In this document: piece by piece, positions 1 through 7,794 of the stretch
How positions within the stretch are numbered: position 1 is the stretch's first letter
How the letters are laid out: every line of letters starts with the position of its first letter
From: Hyphomicrobium sulfonivorans
GTDB lineage: Bacteria > Pseudomonadota > Alphaproteobacteria > Rhizobiales > Hyphomicrobiaceae
DNA length: 64,000 bases
Assembly (NCBI RefSeq): GCF_013306565.1
Contig: NZ_PZPO01000004.1
Span: 1 to 64,000 of the forward strand
Reading direction: 5' to 3'
Translations under genes and position numbers: made by a program
The notes under the pieces: generated by a model
Seen by the model: only the letters and a program-made list of their open reading frames with translations
Told to the model about the DNA's origin: nothing
Database searches by the model: none

Positions 1-2
1 GG

Positions 3-1163
3 CTTATTCTCGGGGGGCGCGGTGGGGGCAAGACGCGCGCGGGCGCCGAGTGGGTGCGCGCAAAGGCACTGGGCCGAACGCCCGATGGTTCGCCCGCTGC
101 ACGGCGCATCGCGCTGGTGGGTGAAACCTACGGCGAGGTGCGCCGCGTGATGGTGGAGGGCGTGTCCGGCATTCTGGATGTGCATACGGCAGCGGAGCGG
201 CCGCGGTTTGAGCCATCGAAAGGGCAGATCGTGTGGCCGAACGGCGCGATTGCACAGGTGTTTTCAGCCGAAGACGCCGATGGCATGCGCGGTCCGCAGT
301 TCGATGCCGCGTGGTGCGATGAAGTTGCCAAGTGGCGCAACGCGGCGGCGGCGTGGGACATGCTGCAGTTTGCGCTGCGTCTTGGGGAACACCCGCAGAT
401 GGTGGCGACGACGACACCGCGCGCAACGCCGTTTCTGAAGGCGCTGATGGCAGACGCATCTACGGTGGTGACGCGCGCTGCAACGCTGGCGAACGCCGAC
501 AATCTGGCGCCGTCGTTCGTTGAGGAGATGACGCGTCGATACGCGGGTACGGCGCTGGGGCGACAGGAACTTGATGGCGAGATTGTCGATGACACATCGG
601 GCGCGTTGTGGCGGCGTGACTGGATCAACATGCACCGGATGGAGCGCGCGCCGGAGCTGACGGAAATCGTCGTGGCGGTAGATCCGCCGGTGACGGCGAC
701 GGCGGCATCGGATGCGTGCGGCATCATCGTTGCGGGGCTGGGCGAGGATGGGCGTGCCTACGTGCTGGCGGATCGCACGTTGCAGGGTCGCGAGCCGCAG
801 GTGTGGGCGCGGGCGGTGGCGGCAGCCTATGCGGAATACCTGGCCGATCGCGTTGTTGCGGAGGTGAATCAGGGCGGCGATCTGGTGACGACGGTGCTGC
901 GCCAGATCGATGACAGCCTTGCGGTGCGCACGGTGCGGGCAACGCGCGGCAAGTGGCTGCGGGCCGAGCCGGTGGCGGCGCTGTACGCGGAAGGCCGGGT
1001 TGTGCATGTCGGCATGTTCAGCGCGCTGGAGGATCAGATGTGTGCGTTCGGTGCTGACGGGTTGGTGCGCGGGCGTTCGCCGGACAGGCTCGATGCGCTG
1101 GTGTGGGCGCTGACCGACCTGATGATTGCAGGACGGCAGCGGCCGCTGGTGCGGAAGCTGTAA
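3..1163 (+). CDS. GTA/phage terminase large subunit (5' end outside window)
   Basis: ATP-driven DNA-packaging motor and nuclease that fills the capsid. The reading frame is open from base 3, so the gene begins before the window. The first visible residues contain the Walker A loop GGRGGGKT (bases 12-35), which a GTG start at 54 would cut off; that start is therefore wrong. A Walker B-like stretch ends in WCDEVAKW (about 320-340). The C-terminal RNase H-like nuclease is seen as VVAVDPP (about 667-690), AEVNQGG (about 858-880) and the closing DRLDALVWAL (about 1084-1113). It is followed after 74 bases by the portal gene. The order of everything downstream matches the RcGTA cluster, where this is gene g2. 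Confidence 0.93.
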   Translation, partial: LILGGRGGGKTRAGAEWVRAKALGRTPDGSPAARRIALVGETYGEVRRVMVEGVSGILDVHTAAERPRFEPSKGQIVWPNGAIAQVFSAEDADGMRGPQFDAAWCDEVAKWRNAAAAWDMLQFALRLGEHPQMVATTTPRATPFLKALMADASTVVTRAATLANADNLAPSFVEEMTRRYAGTALGRQELDGEIVDDTSGALWRRDWINMHRMERAPELTEIVVAVDPPVTATAASDACGIIVAGLGEDGRAYVLADRTLQGREPQVWARAVAAAYAEYLADRVVAEVNQGGDLVTTVLRQIDDSLAVRTVRATRGKWLRAEPVAALYAEGRVVHVGMFSALEDQMCAFGADGLVRGRSPDRLDALVWALTDLMIAGRQRPLVRKL

Positions 1164-1237
1164 AACGATTGGTTTATGGGCGTGGCAGCGCGATGCGGCC
1201 GCGCCATTCATTCTAACTTTGTGTGAAAAGGAAACGC

Positions 1238-2485
1238 ATGTCGCGCATCCTCGATGCGCTCGGCAGGCTTGTGCTTGTCCGCGCGCCAGTCAACGAGCTG
1301 AAGGCCAGCGCGAGCGGACCGCTGGTCGCGTGGGAACCATTGGGACGGCCGGCGTGGAGCCCGCGCGATTATGCGGCCTTCGCGCGGGAAGGCTTCATGC
1401 AGAACGCGATCGTTTATCGGTCGGTGCGCATGGTTGCGGAGGCCGCGGCGTCGGTGCCGTTGTTATTGTATCGCGGCGATGAGGAAATTGAGCGCCATCC
1501 GCTGCTGGATCTGATTGCGCAGCCATCGCCCGACCACACAGTGATCGATTTCACCGAAGCCTGGTATGGCTTTCTGCTTGTGTCGGGCAACGCTTATGTC
1601 GAAGCGGTCGGCGTCGGCGGGCGGCTGCGTGAACTTTATGTGCTGCGGCCGGACCGCATGAAAGTGGTGCCGGGGCCGAACGGCTGGCCGGAGGCGTTTG
1701 AATATTCTGCCAACGGCGCATCGGTGCGATTTGCCGATGAGGCGGTGCCAGGCGTGCGGCCCATTCTGCATACGCGGCTGTTTCACCCCGACAACGACCA
1801 TTATGGCATGAGCCCGATCGAAGCGGCGGCGTCGGCGATCGACATACACAATCAGGCGTCGGCCTGGAACAAGGCGCTGCTTGATAATTCGGCGCGGCCA
1901 TCGGGAGCGCTGGTGTACGCGGCGAACGGCGGCAACTTGACCGAAGCGCAGTTCGGCCGGTTGCGGCGTGAGCTGGAGGAAGCGTTTCAGGGGGCGCGCA
2001 ACGCCGGGCGGCCGATGCTGCTGGAGGGCGGACTTGACTGGAAGCCGCTGTCGCTGTCGCCGAAGGAGATGGATTTCATCGCCACCAAGCACGCGGCGGC
2101 GCGCGAGATTGCGCTGGCGCTGGGCGTGCCGCCGATGCTGCTGGGCATTCCGGGTGACAATACCTACGCGAACTATCAGGAAGCGCAGCGCGCGTTCTGG
2201 CGCGGCACGGTGTTGCCGCTGGTGCAGCGTCTGGCGCGTGGACTTTCGGCGTGGCTGGCACCGGCCTACGGCGGCGGGCTGGAACTGCGGCCGGATCTCG
2301 ATCAGGTGGAAGCGTTGCAGTCGGAGCGGGAAGCGTTGTGGGCGCGTATCGAGCGGGCAAGCTTCCTGACGCAGGATGAAAAACGCGCTGCGGTTGGATA
2401 TGGCCCGCTTGATGGGAGCGATGCTGCGCCCGCAGATGCTTCGACATTCGGCGGTGATGGGGAATCGTTTGACGGCAGCGCATGA
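1238..2485 (+). CDS. HK97-family portal protein (GTA g3)
   Basis: Forms the dodecameric ring at one capsid vertex through which DNA enters and leaves, and docks terminase and tail. At 415 residues it has the normal length for HK97-type portals. It carries the family hallmark GDNTYANYQEAQ near residue 305 and an EALWARIERA helix near the C-terminus. The start is ATG 1238, because AGGA lies at 1229-1232 just upstream; an in-frame GTG at 1223 has no such site. The C-terminus is low-complexity Ala/Asp/Gly. The gene ends 50 bases before the protease gene. Confidence 0.93.
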   Translation: MSRILDALGRLVLVRAPVNELKASASGPLVAWEPLGRPAWSPRDYAAFAREGFMQNAIVYRSVRMVAEAAASVPLLLYRGDEEIERHPLLDLIAQPSPDHTVIDFTEAWYGFLLVSGNAYVEAVGVGGRLRELYVLRPDRMKVVPGPNGWPEAFEYSANGASVRFADEAVPGVRPILHTRLFHPDNDHYGMSPIEAAASAIDIHNQASAWNKALLDNSARPSGALVYAANGGNLTEAQFGRLRRELEEAFQGARNAGRPMLLEGGLDWKPLSLSPKEMDFIATKHAAAREIALALGVPPMLLGIPGDNTYANYQEAQRAFWRGTVLPLVQRLARGLSAWLAPAYGGGLELRPDLDQVEALQSEREALWARIERASFLTQDEKRAAVGYGPLDGSDAAPADASTFGGDGESFDGSA

Positions 2486-2535
2486 CGCGCATCGTACCAC
2501 GATAGACTTTGACGGATAGCAACCGGAGAAACTGA

Positions 2536-3270
2536 ATGCTGGCAATCGCGACTGCCCGGCCGGGTGGCGTGCGCGCGTCCTCATGTTCGCATGAGGTGAA
2601 GTTTACGCAGCTTAACTTGAAAAGCGTGGACCCGAACGGGATGTTCGCGGGCTATGCAAGTCTGTTTCATCGCAAGGACATGGCTGGCGACGTGGTGATG
2701 CCGGGGGCGTTTACGGACAGCCTGAAGGCGCGCGGCACGGCTGGCGTGAAGCTGCTGTTTCAGCACGATCCAAATCAGCCGATCGGGGTGTGGACGCAAC
2801 TGCGCGAGGACGCACGCGGACTCTACGCCGAAGGGCGCTTGATGCCGGAAGTGGCGAAGGCGCGTGAAGTGCATGCGCTGATGCGCGCTGGCGCCATCGA
2901 TGGATTGTCGATCGGGTTCCGCACGGTGCGCGCGCGGCGCGACCACGTGAGCGGCGTGCGCCGACTGGAAAAGATCGACCTTTGGGAAATTTCGGTGGTG
3001 ACGTTTCCGCTGCTGCCCGATGCGCGGGTGGCGACGATGAAAGCGCGCGCGCTTGATGGCGCCAGCGCGACCGAACGGGAATTTGAGCGCTGGCTTACGC
3101 GGGATGCTGGGCTGACGCGAAGGCAGGCACGCGCGCTGATGGGCAGCGGTCTGCCGGGGCTCAAGGCTTTGCGGGATGCGGGCGGTGAGCGCGAAGCCGG
3201 GAGCGATGGACTGGCCGGGCGAATTCGCGCGGCGGCACAGGCACTGCTGGCGACACCACAGCAACAGTAA
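2536..3270 (+). CDS. HK97-family prohead protease (GTA g4)
   Basis: Serine protease of family S78 (244 aa) that trims the capsid scaffold domain during maturation. Visible family features are the GYASLFHRKDMAGD opening, the catalytic His in LLFQHDPNQP, the catalytic Ser in GLSIGFR, and the strand LWEISVVTFPLLPDAR. The region after about residue 165 is an Arg/Ala-rich tail seen in many GTA proteases. GGAG lies at 2525-2528 upstream of the ATG. It stands directly before the capsid gene, as expected for a maturation pair. Confidence 0.93.
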   Translation: MLAIATARPGGVRASSCSHEVKFTQLNLKSVDPNGMFAGYASLFHRKDMAGDVVMPGAFTDSLKARGTAGVKLLFQHDPNQPIGVWTQLREDARGLYAEGRLMPEVAKAREVHALMRAGAIDGLSIGFRTVRARRDHVSGVRRLEKIDLWEISVVTFPLLPDARVATMKARALDGASATEREFERWLTRDAGLTRRQARALMGSGLPGLKALRDAGGEREAGSDGLAGRIRAAAQALLATPQQQ

Positions 3271-3296
3271 CCGAAACAACAGCAGGACGATATTTG

Positions 3297-4535
3297 ATGC
3301 CGGAATTGGAAAACAAGTCGAACGATGCCGCCGTGGGCGCGGCGTTTGACGATTTCATGCGTGCCTTCGAGGCATTCAAGGAGACCAACGACGATCGCCT
3401 GGATCAGCTTGAGCGGCGCTCGGCGGTTGATCCGCTGATCGAGGAAAAGCTGAACCGCATTGACCGCGCGCTGGATGACAACCGCCGCGTGGTGGATGAT
3501 ATGGCGTTGAAGGCGGCGCGTCCGGCGATCGGTGGCGAGGCGCCACGCAGCGCAGCATCGCTGGCGCATCGGTCGGCGTTCGACAATTACGTGCGCAAGG
3601 GCGAAAGCGGGGCGCTGGCGGATCTGGAGCGCAAAGCGCTTTCGATCGGCAGCAACGCGGACGGCGGTTATCTTGTGCCGGTGGAAACCGAACATGCGGT
3701 GAACCGCGCGCTGCGTGACATCTCGCCCATTCGCGCCATCGCCAGCGTGCAGCAGGTGTCGGGGGCGGTCTACAAGCGGCCGTTTTCGATCTCGGGTCCC
3801 GTGACGGGCTGGGCGGCGGAAACGGGCGAGCGGACACAGACAACGGCGCCGAAGCTCGATGCGCTGTCGTTCCCGACGGCGGAGCTTTACGCGATGCCGG
3901 CAGCAACCTCGGCGTTGCTCGACGACGCAGCGGTGAACATCGATGAGTGGCTGGCCGAGGAAGTGCGCATCGCATTCGCCGAGCAGGAAGGCACGGCGTT
4001 TGTGTCCGGCAACGGCACCAACAAGCCGAAGGGTTTCCTGGATTATACGACGGTCGCGAATTCCGCCTGGGAGTGGGGCAAGATTGGCGTTGTCGAGACC
4101 GGGGTCAGCGGGGCGTTCCCGTCGTCCGATCCGGTCGACAAGCTGATCGACCTCGTATACGCGCTGAAAGCGGGCTACCGCGCCAACGCGCACTTCGTGC
4201 TCAACCGCTCGACGCAATCTCTCATTCGCAAGATGAAGGACGCCGACGACAATTATCTGTGGCAGCCGTCTGCTAACGCGGGCGAAGCTCCGACGCTGAT
4301 GGGCTTCCCGGTGGCGGAATCGGAGGACATGCCGAGCATCGCGGCGAACAGCCTGTCGATTGCGTTCGGCGACTTCCGGCGCGGTTATCTGATCGTCGAT
4401 CGGATTGGCATCCGCGTGCTGCGCGATCCCTATTCCGTCAAGCCTTACGTGCTGTTCTATACGACCAAGCGCGTGGGCGGCGGAGTGCAGGACTTCGACG
4501 CGATCAAGCTGATGAAGTTCTCAGCTGCAGGCTGA
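3297..4535 (+). CDS. HK97-fold major capsid protein (GTA g5)
   Basis: Major head subunit, 412 aa from ATG 3297 (AGGACGA at 3282-3288; a TTG one codon earlier is less likely). Residues 1 to about 100 are a charged, helix-rich delta domain that acts as internal scaffold and is removed by the protease. The mature shell domain begins near GGYLVPVETEHAV and continues with SPIRAIASVQQV, then the conserved VSGNGTNKPKGFL and the C-terminal DFRRGYLIVDRIGIRVLRDP. These are standard for HK97-type capsids. The gene is followed by a 251-base non-coding stretch with three matched stem-loops. Confidence 0.95.
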   Translation: MPELENKSNDAAVGAAFDDFMRAFEAFKETNDDRLDQLERRSAVDPLIEEKLNRIDRALDDNRRVVDDMALKAARPAIGGEAPRSAASLAHRSAFDNYVRKGESGALADLERKALSIGSNADGGYLVPVETEHAVNRALRDISPIRAIASVQQVSGAVYKRPFSISGPVTGWAAETGERTQTTAPKLDALSFPTAELYAMPAATSALLDDAAVNIDEWLAEEVRIAFAEQEGTAFVSGNGTNKPKGFLDYTTVANSAWEWGKIGVVETGVSGAFPSSDPVDKLIDLVYALKAGYRANAHFVLNRSTQSLIRKMKDADDNYLWQPSANAGEAPTLMGFPVAESEDMPSIAANSLSIAFGDFRRGYLIVDRIGIRVLRDPYSVKPYVLFYTTKRVGGGVQDFDAIKLMKFSAAG

Positions 4536-4568
4536 GGTTTTTAGTGGCGGCGGGCGAGCTTTTCGTCT

Positions 4569-4762
4569 GCGGCGGGCGACTCCCCTTTGGGGAGCCGGCC
4601 GCCCGCCGCGAGAAGAGGCGCTTGGTTCTTGTGGCGGCGCACGACAGCCTTACTGGCAGCCGGCCGTGCGCCGCGATGTGCGTATCAATCGGCCGCTGCG
4701 GCCGGCTTCGCAATTTTGATTTGCAGTTGCGACTCCGCTGCGCGGAGCCGGCCGCAACTGCA
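4569..4762 (+). repeat. three 41-nt stem-loops of one architecture (4569-4609, 4634-4674, 4722-4762)
   Basis: The gap between capsid and connector genes holds three hairpins of exactly 41 nt. Each has a perfect 10-bp outer stem, with 5' arms GCGGCGGGCG, GCGGCGCACG and TGCAGTTGCG and fully complementary 3' arms. The same asymmetric joint follows in each: one A on the 5' side, CCGGC on the 3' side. Each ends in a short apical stem (6 bp with loop TTT; a weak 3-bp stem plus an outer C-G pair with loop TTACT; 6 bp with loop TGC). Stem sequences differ while pairing is kept, so the structure itself appears to be selected. There is no T-tract, so simple terminators are unlikely. It could act as RNA or as single-stranded DNA. 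Confidence 0.85.
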
Positions 4763-4786
4763 TGACTTCTAAAAATAGGACAGCGA

Positions 4787-5359
4787 ATGGCTCTGGTGTT
4801 GACCAGTGCGCCCGCTCTGGAGCCGGTGACGGTTTCGGAGGCGAAGGCGCACCTGCGTGTTGATGGAACGGCTGAGGATACTCTGATCGGCAGCCTGATC
4901 TTAACGTCGCGCCTGCATATCGAGGCGGCCTTGGGACTGGCGCTGATAACGCAGGGCTGGCGGTTGAAGCTGGATCGCTGGCCGAAAGACGGCGCGGTGG
5001 AGTTGCCGTTGGGTCCGGTGCAGGCGGTGACGGGCGTGCGCGTTGTGGACGGCGCCGGTGTTGCGCAAACGGTGCTACCCGAAAGCTATGTGGCGGATGT
5101 TGCCAACAGCCCGGCGCGGATTGTGCCGCGCGGAGCGTGGCCGGTGCCGGGCCAGAGAACTAACGGGGTCGAGATCGATTTCAGCGCAGGCTTTGGCCCT
5201 GCAGGTGCTGACGTGCCTGCTCCGGTGCGCCAGGCGCTGCTGCTGCTGGTTGCCCATTGGTATGAGCATCGTGATCCGATCGAAGTTGGCTCGACGGCAA
5301 CGGCAATTCCTGGGGCGGTTTCAAATCTGCTGATGCCCTATCGTGTGGTGCGGCTGTAA
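4787..5359 (+). CDS. Head-tail connector protein, gp6-like (GTA g6)
   Basis: Adaptor ring protein (190 aa) that binds beneath the portal and starts the head-tail joint. It has the phiE125 gp8 / HK97 gp6-like signature: N-terminal PVTVSEAKAHLRVD, then EDTLIGSLILTSRLHIEAALGL helices, a central beta region with LDRWPKDGAVELPLGPV, and a C-terminal helix VRQALLLLVAHWYEHRDP. ATG 4787 is preceded by AGGA at 4777-4780. Its stop overlaps the ATG of the next gene by one base (TAATG at 5357-5361), which implies translational coupling. Confidence 0.9.
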   Translation: MALVLTSAPALEPVTVSEAKAHLRVDGTAEDTLIGSLILTSRLHIEAALGLALITQGWRLKLDRWPKDGAVELPLGPVQAVTGVRVVDGAGVAQTVLPESYVADVANSPARIVPRGAWPVPGQRTNGVEIDFSAGFGPAGADVPAPVRQALLLLVAHWYEHRDPIEVGSTATAIPGAVSNLLMPYRVVRL

Positions 5360-5688
5360 TGGCGGAGTATGACATCGGCGACCTGCGCACACGCGCCGCG
5401 ATAGAAACATCGACGTCAACGGATGACGGCGGCGGCGGACGGGCAGTGGTGTGGACGAAGCTCGCCGACATATGGGCATACGTTCGCGCGACGACTGGTT
5501 CTGAGGGCTTCGCGCACGACAGGCTTTCGGGCTCAGTGAGCCATGAAATCGTGATGCGGCATCGCGCGGATGTGACGCCGGGCATGCGCATCACGGCTGG
5601 GACGCGCGTGTTTGAAATCCGGGCGGTGTTCGATCCCGATGGCAGGCGCCGATGGACGCGCTGTCTGGCGCAGGAGCGTGACCTGTGA
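5359..5688 (+). CDS. Head closure / head-tail adaptor protein (GTA g7)
   Basis: Small beta-barrel protein (109 aa) of the phage head-tail joining family (SPP1 gp16-like), which seals the filled head and connects it to the tail. Family features are the N-terminal DIGDLRTRAAIE, the WTKLADIWAYVR strand and the middle stretch VSHEIVMRHRADVTPGMRI before a closing beta region. The start overlaps the stop of the previous gene, and its own stop overlaps a GTG that could begin the next small frame. Confidence 0.88.
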   Translation: MAEYDIGDLRTRAAIETSTSTDDGGGGRAVVWTKLADIWAYVRATTGSEGFAHDRLSGSVSHEIVMRHRADVTPGMRITAGTRVFEIRAVFDPDGRRRWTRCLAQERDL

Positions 5689-5882
5689 AGCTGGGCGTGA
5701 GCGTGCGCCCGTTCGACCGCGCGCGCCTGATGCGTCGCGCAGAGGCGATGGTTCAAGCGGCGGCCGCGCGCGTGAGCGGCGGACGCCAGATTGCAAACAC
5801 CGGCAACACAGGTGGGGCGGTAAATGGTGAACGCGAGTTGGGCACTGCAACAGGCGATGCTGACAGCGCTGACAAGCGATAG
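5685..5882 (+). CDS. Possible small protein between GTA g7 and g8
   Basis: A 65-residue frame starting at GTG 5685 (GTGA overlap with the previous stop) and running 59 bases into the next gene. It fills the otherwise empty 135-base gap between two tightly packed genes. The product is Arg/Ala-rich at its N-terminus (FDRARLMRRAEAMVQAAAAR) and Gly/Ala/Asp-rich later. I recognise no domain and know no such gene in RcGTA. The coupled start and the lack of any other use for the gap favour it; the large overlap with g8 and the low-complexity tail argue against it. Confidence 0.4.
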   Translation: MKLGVSVRPFDRARLMRRAEAMVQAAAARVSGGRQIANTGNTGGAVNGERELGTATGDADSADKR

Positions 5883-6231
5883 CGCACTGGTGGCGCTGCT
5901 GGGCGGCACGCATGTGTGGGACAGCGTGCCGGCGCGGGCGCCGTTTCCCTATGTTGCGTTTGCAGGTGCTACCGAGCGGGACTGGAGCACCGGCACCGAC
6001 CAGGGCAGCGAGCATGCGGTAACGCTGCATGTCTGGTCACGCTACGCCGGGCGCAAGGAGGCGCAGGCGATCATCACCGCGGTGCGTGACGTGCTGCATG
6101 AGGCCGAGCTGTCGGTCAGCGGCCATGCGCTGATCAATCTGCGGCATGAGAGTTCGGAAATCGTGCGGCACAGCGACGGCGAAACCTATCAGGGAATTAT
6201 GCGCCTGCGCGCAGTGACAGAGCCGCGGTGA
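5824..6231 (+). CDS. Tail completion/terminator protein, DUF3168 (GTA g8)
   Basis: Caps the head-proximal end of the tail tube and permits joining to the head. The 135-residue length and pattern fit DUF3168: N-terminal ALQQAMLTALTSDSALVALLG, then FPYVAFAGATERDWST, HAVTLHVWSRYAGRKEAQAI and a C-terminal GIMRLRAVTEP. It lies in the standard position between head closure and tube genes. The ATG is preceded by the purine-rich GGTGGGG at 5811-5817. Confidence 0.88.
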   Translation: MVNASWALQQAMLTALTSDSALVALLGGTHVWDSVPARAPFPYVAFAGATERDWSTGTDQGSEHAVTLHVWSRYAGRKEAQAIITAVRDVLHEAELSVSGHALINLRHESSEIVRHSDGETYQGIMRLRAVTEPR

Positions 6232-6287
6232 AGTCTGCGGCGGCAGGGAAGCTATGCTTATAAATTGGGCAACGAAGGGCTGATGTG

Positions 6288-6704
6288 ATGGCGGCACAGA
6301 AGGGCAAGGATCTGCTGTTGAAGGTGGATTCAGATGGCTTGGGAACATTTACGACGGTGGCGGGGCTGCGTTCGCGCACGATCGCGTTCAATGCGGAATC
6401 GGTGGACGTAACGCACGCGGAGAGCGCGGGGCAGTGGCGCGAGCTGCTGGCGGGCGCGGGTGTGAAATCGGCGCGGGTGACGGGCGCCGGCATTTTCAAG
6501 GATGCGTCATCTGATGAAATTGTGCGCAGCTATGTGTTCAATGGCACGATCCGGAACTGGCAGGTGATCGTGCCGGATTTCGGCAGCATTGAAGGGCCGT
6601 TCCATATCGGATCGTTCGAGTTGACGGGACGTCATGACGGTGAGGTTGGTTTCGAGATGGCGCTGGAATCTGCCGGGCAGCTGACATTCACCGCTGCGAC
6701 ATAG
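6288..6704 (+). CDS. Major tail tube protein, TP901-1 family (GTA g9)
   Basis: Forms the hexameric tube that carries DNA out of the particle. It is 138 aa from ATG 6288; GAAGGG at 6274-6279 is at suitable distance, and a GTG one codon upstream is the alternative. Family marks are [30 protein letters not shown], then [20 protein letters not shown], and the closing [16 protein letters not shown]. In RcGTA the next gene is g10; here a YnfA-type gene intervenes. Confidence 0.92.
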   Translation: MAAQKGKDLLLKVDSDGLGTFTTVAGLRSRTIAFNAESVDVTHAESAGQWRELLAGAGVKSARVTGAGIFKDASSDEIVRSYVFNGTIRNWQVIVPDFGSIEGPFHIGSFELTGRHDGEVGFEMALESAGQLTFTAAT

Positions 6705-6784
6705 GCAGGAGCCGTGACGCATTGATCGGCGGCCGCACTCCGGTGCAGAGTTGTGCCCAGGACTATGGGCGCGAGGGGGCACCG

Positions 6785-7114
6785 GTGAGCACAACGATTG
6801 CAATATTCGTGATGGCGGCCATTGCCGAAATAGCCGGATGCTTTGCGTTCTGGGCCGTGGTGCGATTGCAGGCGCCGACCGTGTGGCTGGTGCCCGGCGT
6901 GGTCAGCCTGCTGGTGTTCGGCTGGCTGCTGACGCAGGTGGATGTCGACTATGCAGGGCGCGCGTATGCCATTTATGGCGGAATCTATATCGCGGCCTCG
7001 GTGGTGTGGCTGATGGCGGCCGAGGGCAAGACGCCGGACCGCTTCGATGTGTTGGGTGCTCTGGTTTCTGTCGCCGGGGCTTTGATCATTCTGTTTGCGC
7101 CGCGCAGCGCATAA
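6785..7114 (+). CDS. YnfA/UPF0060 family membrane protein inserted in the GTA cluster
   Basis: Small inner-membrane protein of the YnfA family, related in fold to small multidrug resistance transporters. From GTG 6785, with GAGGGGG at 6773-6779, it is 109 aa, the usual family length. Four hydrophobic segments are seen: [57 protein letters not shown] and [18 protein letters not shown]. Family motifs include AEIAGCF and [12 protein letters not shown]. It is not a virion component in any GTA I know and lies between tail tube and chaperone genes in the same direction. Function within the particle cluster is unknown; a passenger gene is the simplest reading. Confidence 0.93.
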   Translation: MSTTIAIFVMAAIAEIAGCFAFWAVVRLQAPTVWLVPGVVSLLVFGWLLTQVDVDYAGRAYAIYGGIYIAASVVWLMAAEGKTPDRFDVLGALVSVAGALIILFAPRSA

Positions 7115-7132
7115 CAACCGACAACTGAGATT

Positions 7133-7200
7133 GCACGGCCGCAACCGGCGCGGCGCTTCGTGATGGAGCGTTGCGGCGGACGGCCGTGCTGTGGGTTTTT
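7133..7200 (+). terminator. Imperfect hairpin plus T-run after the ynfA-like gene
   Basis: A 9-bp outer stem GCACGGCCG (7133-7141) pairs with CGGCCGTGC (7181-7189). Four more pairs (CAAC with GTTG) follow after a 7-nt bulge. TTTTT ends at 7200, six bases after the stem. The shape is terminator-like but the spacing is loose. If active it would limit transcription of the downstream tail genes unless another promoter lies nearby. Confidence 0.45.
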
Positions 7201-7219
7201 CTGACATCGGGAGATGGTG

Positions 7220-7594
7220 ATGGCGAACGCGCATCGCGGAGAAATAGCGGCTGAGCTGGATGGCAAGGCGTTCAAGCTGGTGCTGACATTGGGCGCGCTG
7301 GCGGAACTGGAAGGCGCGTTTGGCGATGACGACATGCTGGCGCTGGCGCAGCGCTTCAGCGGCGGGCGATTGTCGGCGCGTGATTGCGTGCGGATCATTG
7401 GCGCTGGGTTGCGTGGCGCAGGCTACGAAATCACCGACGATGCGGTGCGCGGGATGCGCGCGGACGGTGGCGCTGGCGGATACGTCGATATCGTTGCGCG
7501 GCTGCTGCGCGCGACGTTCGGCGAAGAGAGCGAAGGCCAGCGGGCATCGGCGGCGGAGGACGCAGAACCCGGCCCTTTCCCTGGGACGATGTGA
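7220..7594 (+). CDS. GTA tail assembly chaperone, first frame (g10)
   Basis: GTA-specific g10 family (124 aa). Start ATG 7220 is preferred over ATG 7214 because GGGAG sits at 7209-7213, six bases from it. Family residues include ANAHRGEIAAELDGKAFKL, LTLGALAELEGAFG, the LALAQRFSGGRLSARD helix and VARLLRATFGE. Its position before the small g10.1 protein and the tape measure matches lambda gpG, so a tail-chaperone role is likely. It ends at a TGA 13 bases after a slippery sequence and may also be read on into g10.1. Confidence 0.85.
   Translation: MANAHRGEIAAELDGKAFKLVLTLGALAELEGAFGDDDMLALAQRFSGGRLSARDCVRIIGAGLRGAGYEITDDAVRGMRADGGAGGYVDIVARLLRATFGEESEGQRASAAEDAEPGPFPGTM
7573..7579 (+). promoter_or_regulatory. 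Candidate -1 ribosomal frameshift heptamer CCCTTTC
   Basis: In the g10 frame the bases read C CCT TTC, a perfect X XXY YYZ heptamer. A -1 slip re-pairs as CCC TTT and leaves Pro-Phe unchanged, then continues CCC TGG into the g10.1 frame. The un-slipped frame stops at 7592-7594. The shifted frame supplies PFPWDDV directly before the first Met of g10.1, residues that look like part of its conserved N-terminus. This mirrors the lambda gpG/gpGT arrangement. The predicted fusion is about 182 aa. Frameshifting itself is inferred. Confidence 0.6.
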
Positions 7595-7767
7595 TGGCGG
7601 CGGGCTTCGGCCTGTTGGGACTGTCACCGCAGACATTGTGGGCGATGACGCCGCGTGAACTGGCGGCGGCACTGCGTGGCAAACTGGGGCCGCGCATGTC
7701 CGGGCCGCTGTCGCGCAGCGATCTGTCAGATCTCCTCGAACGCTATCCCGATCGCGCGCGGCGCTGA
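7594..7767 (+). CDS. GTA tail assembly chaperone, second frame (g10.1)
   Basis: A 57-aa protein of the GTA-associated tail chaperone family (TIGR02216-like): MAAGFGLLGLSPQTLWAMTP, then RELAAAL and a C-terminal LSDLLERYPDRAR. If made separately, ATG 7594 overlaps the g10 stop by one base and GGGA at 7583-7586 could serve as ribosome site. The frame is open far upstream and reads PFPWDDV just before this Met; the match suggests that the functional form may be the frameshifted g10-g10.1 fusion. The tape-measure gene follows, as in lambda-like tail modules. Confidence 0.8.
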   Translation: MAAGFGLLGLSPQTLWAMTPRELAAALRGKLGPRMSGPLSRSDLSDLLERYPDRARR

Positions 7768-7794
7768 AACCTTCAAGGCAATATTGGAGTGCAA

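Noticed and set aside
4675-4721. Possible fourth stem-loop between the second and third GTA hairpins
   Set aside because: CCGGC recurs at 4702-4706 with a small GCCG/CGGC stem, but the expected 10-bp outer arms do not pair.
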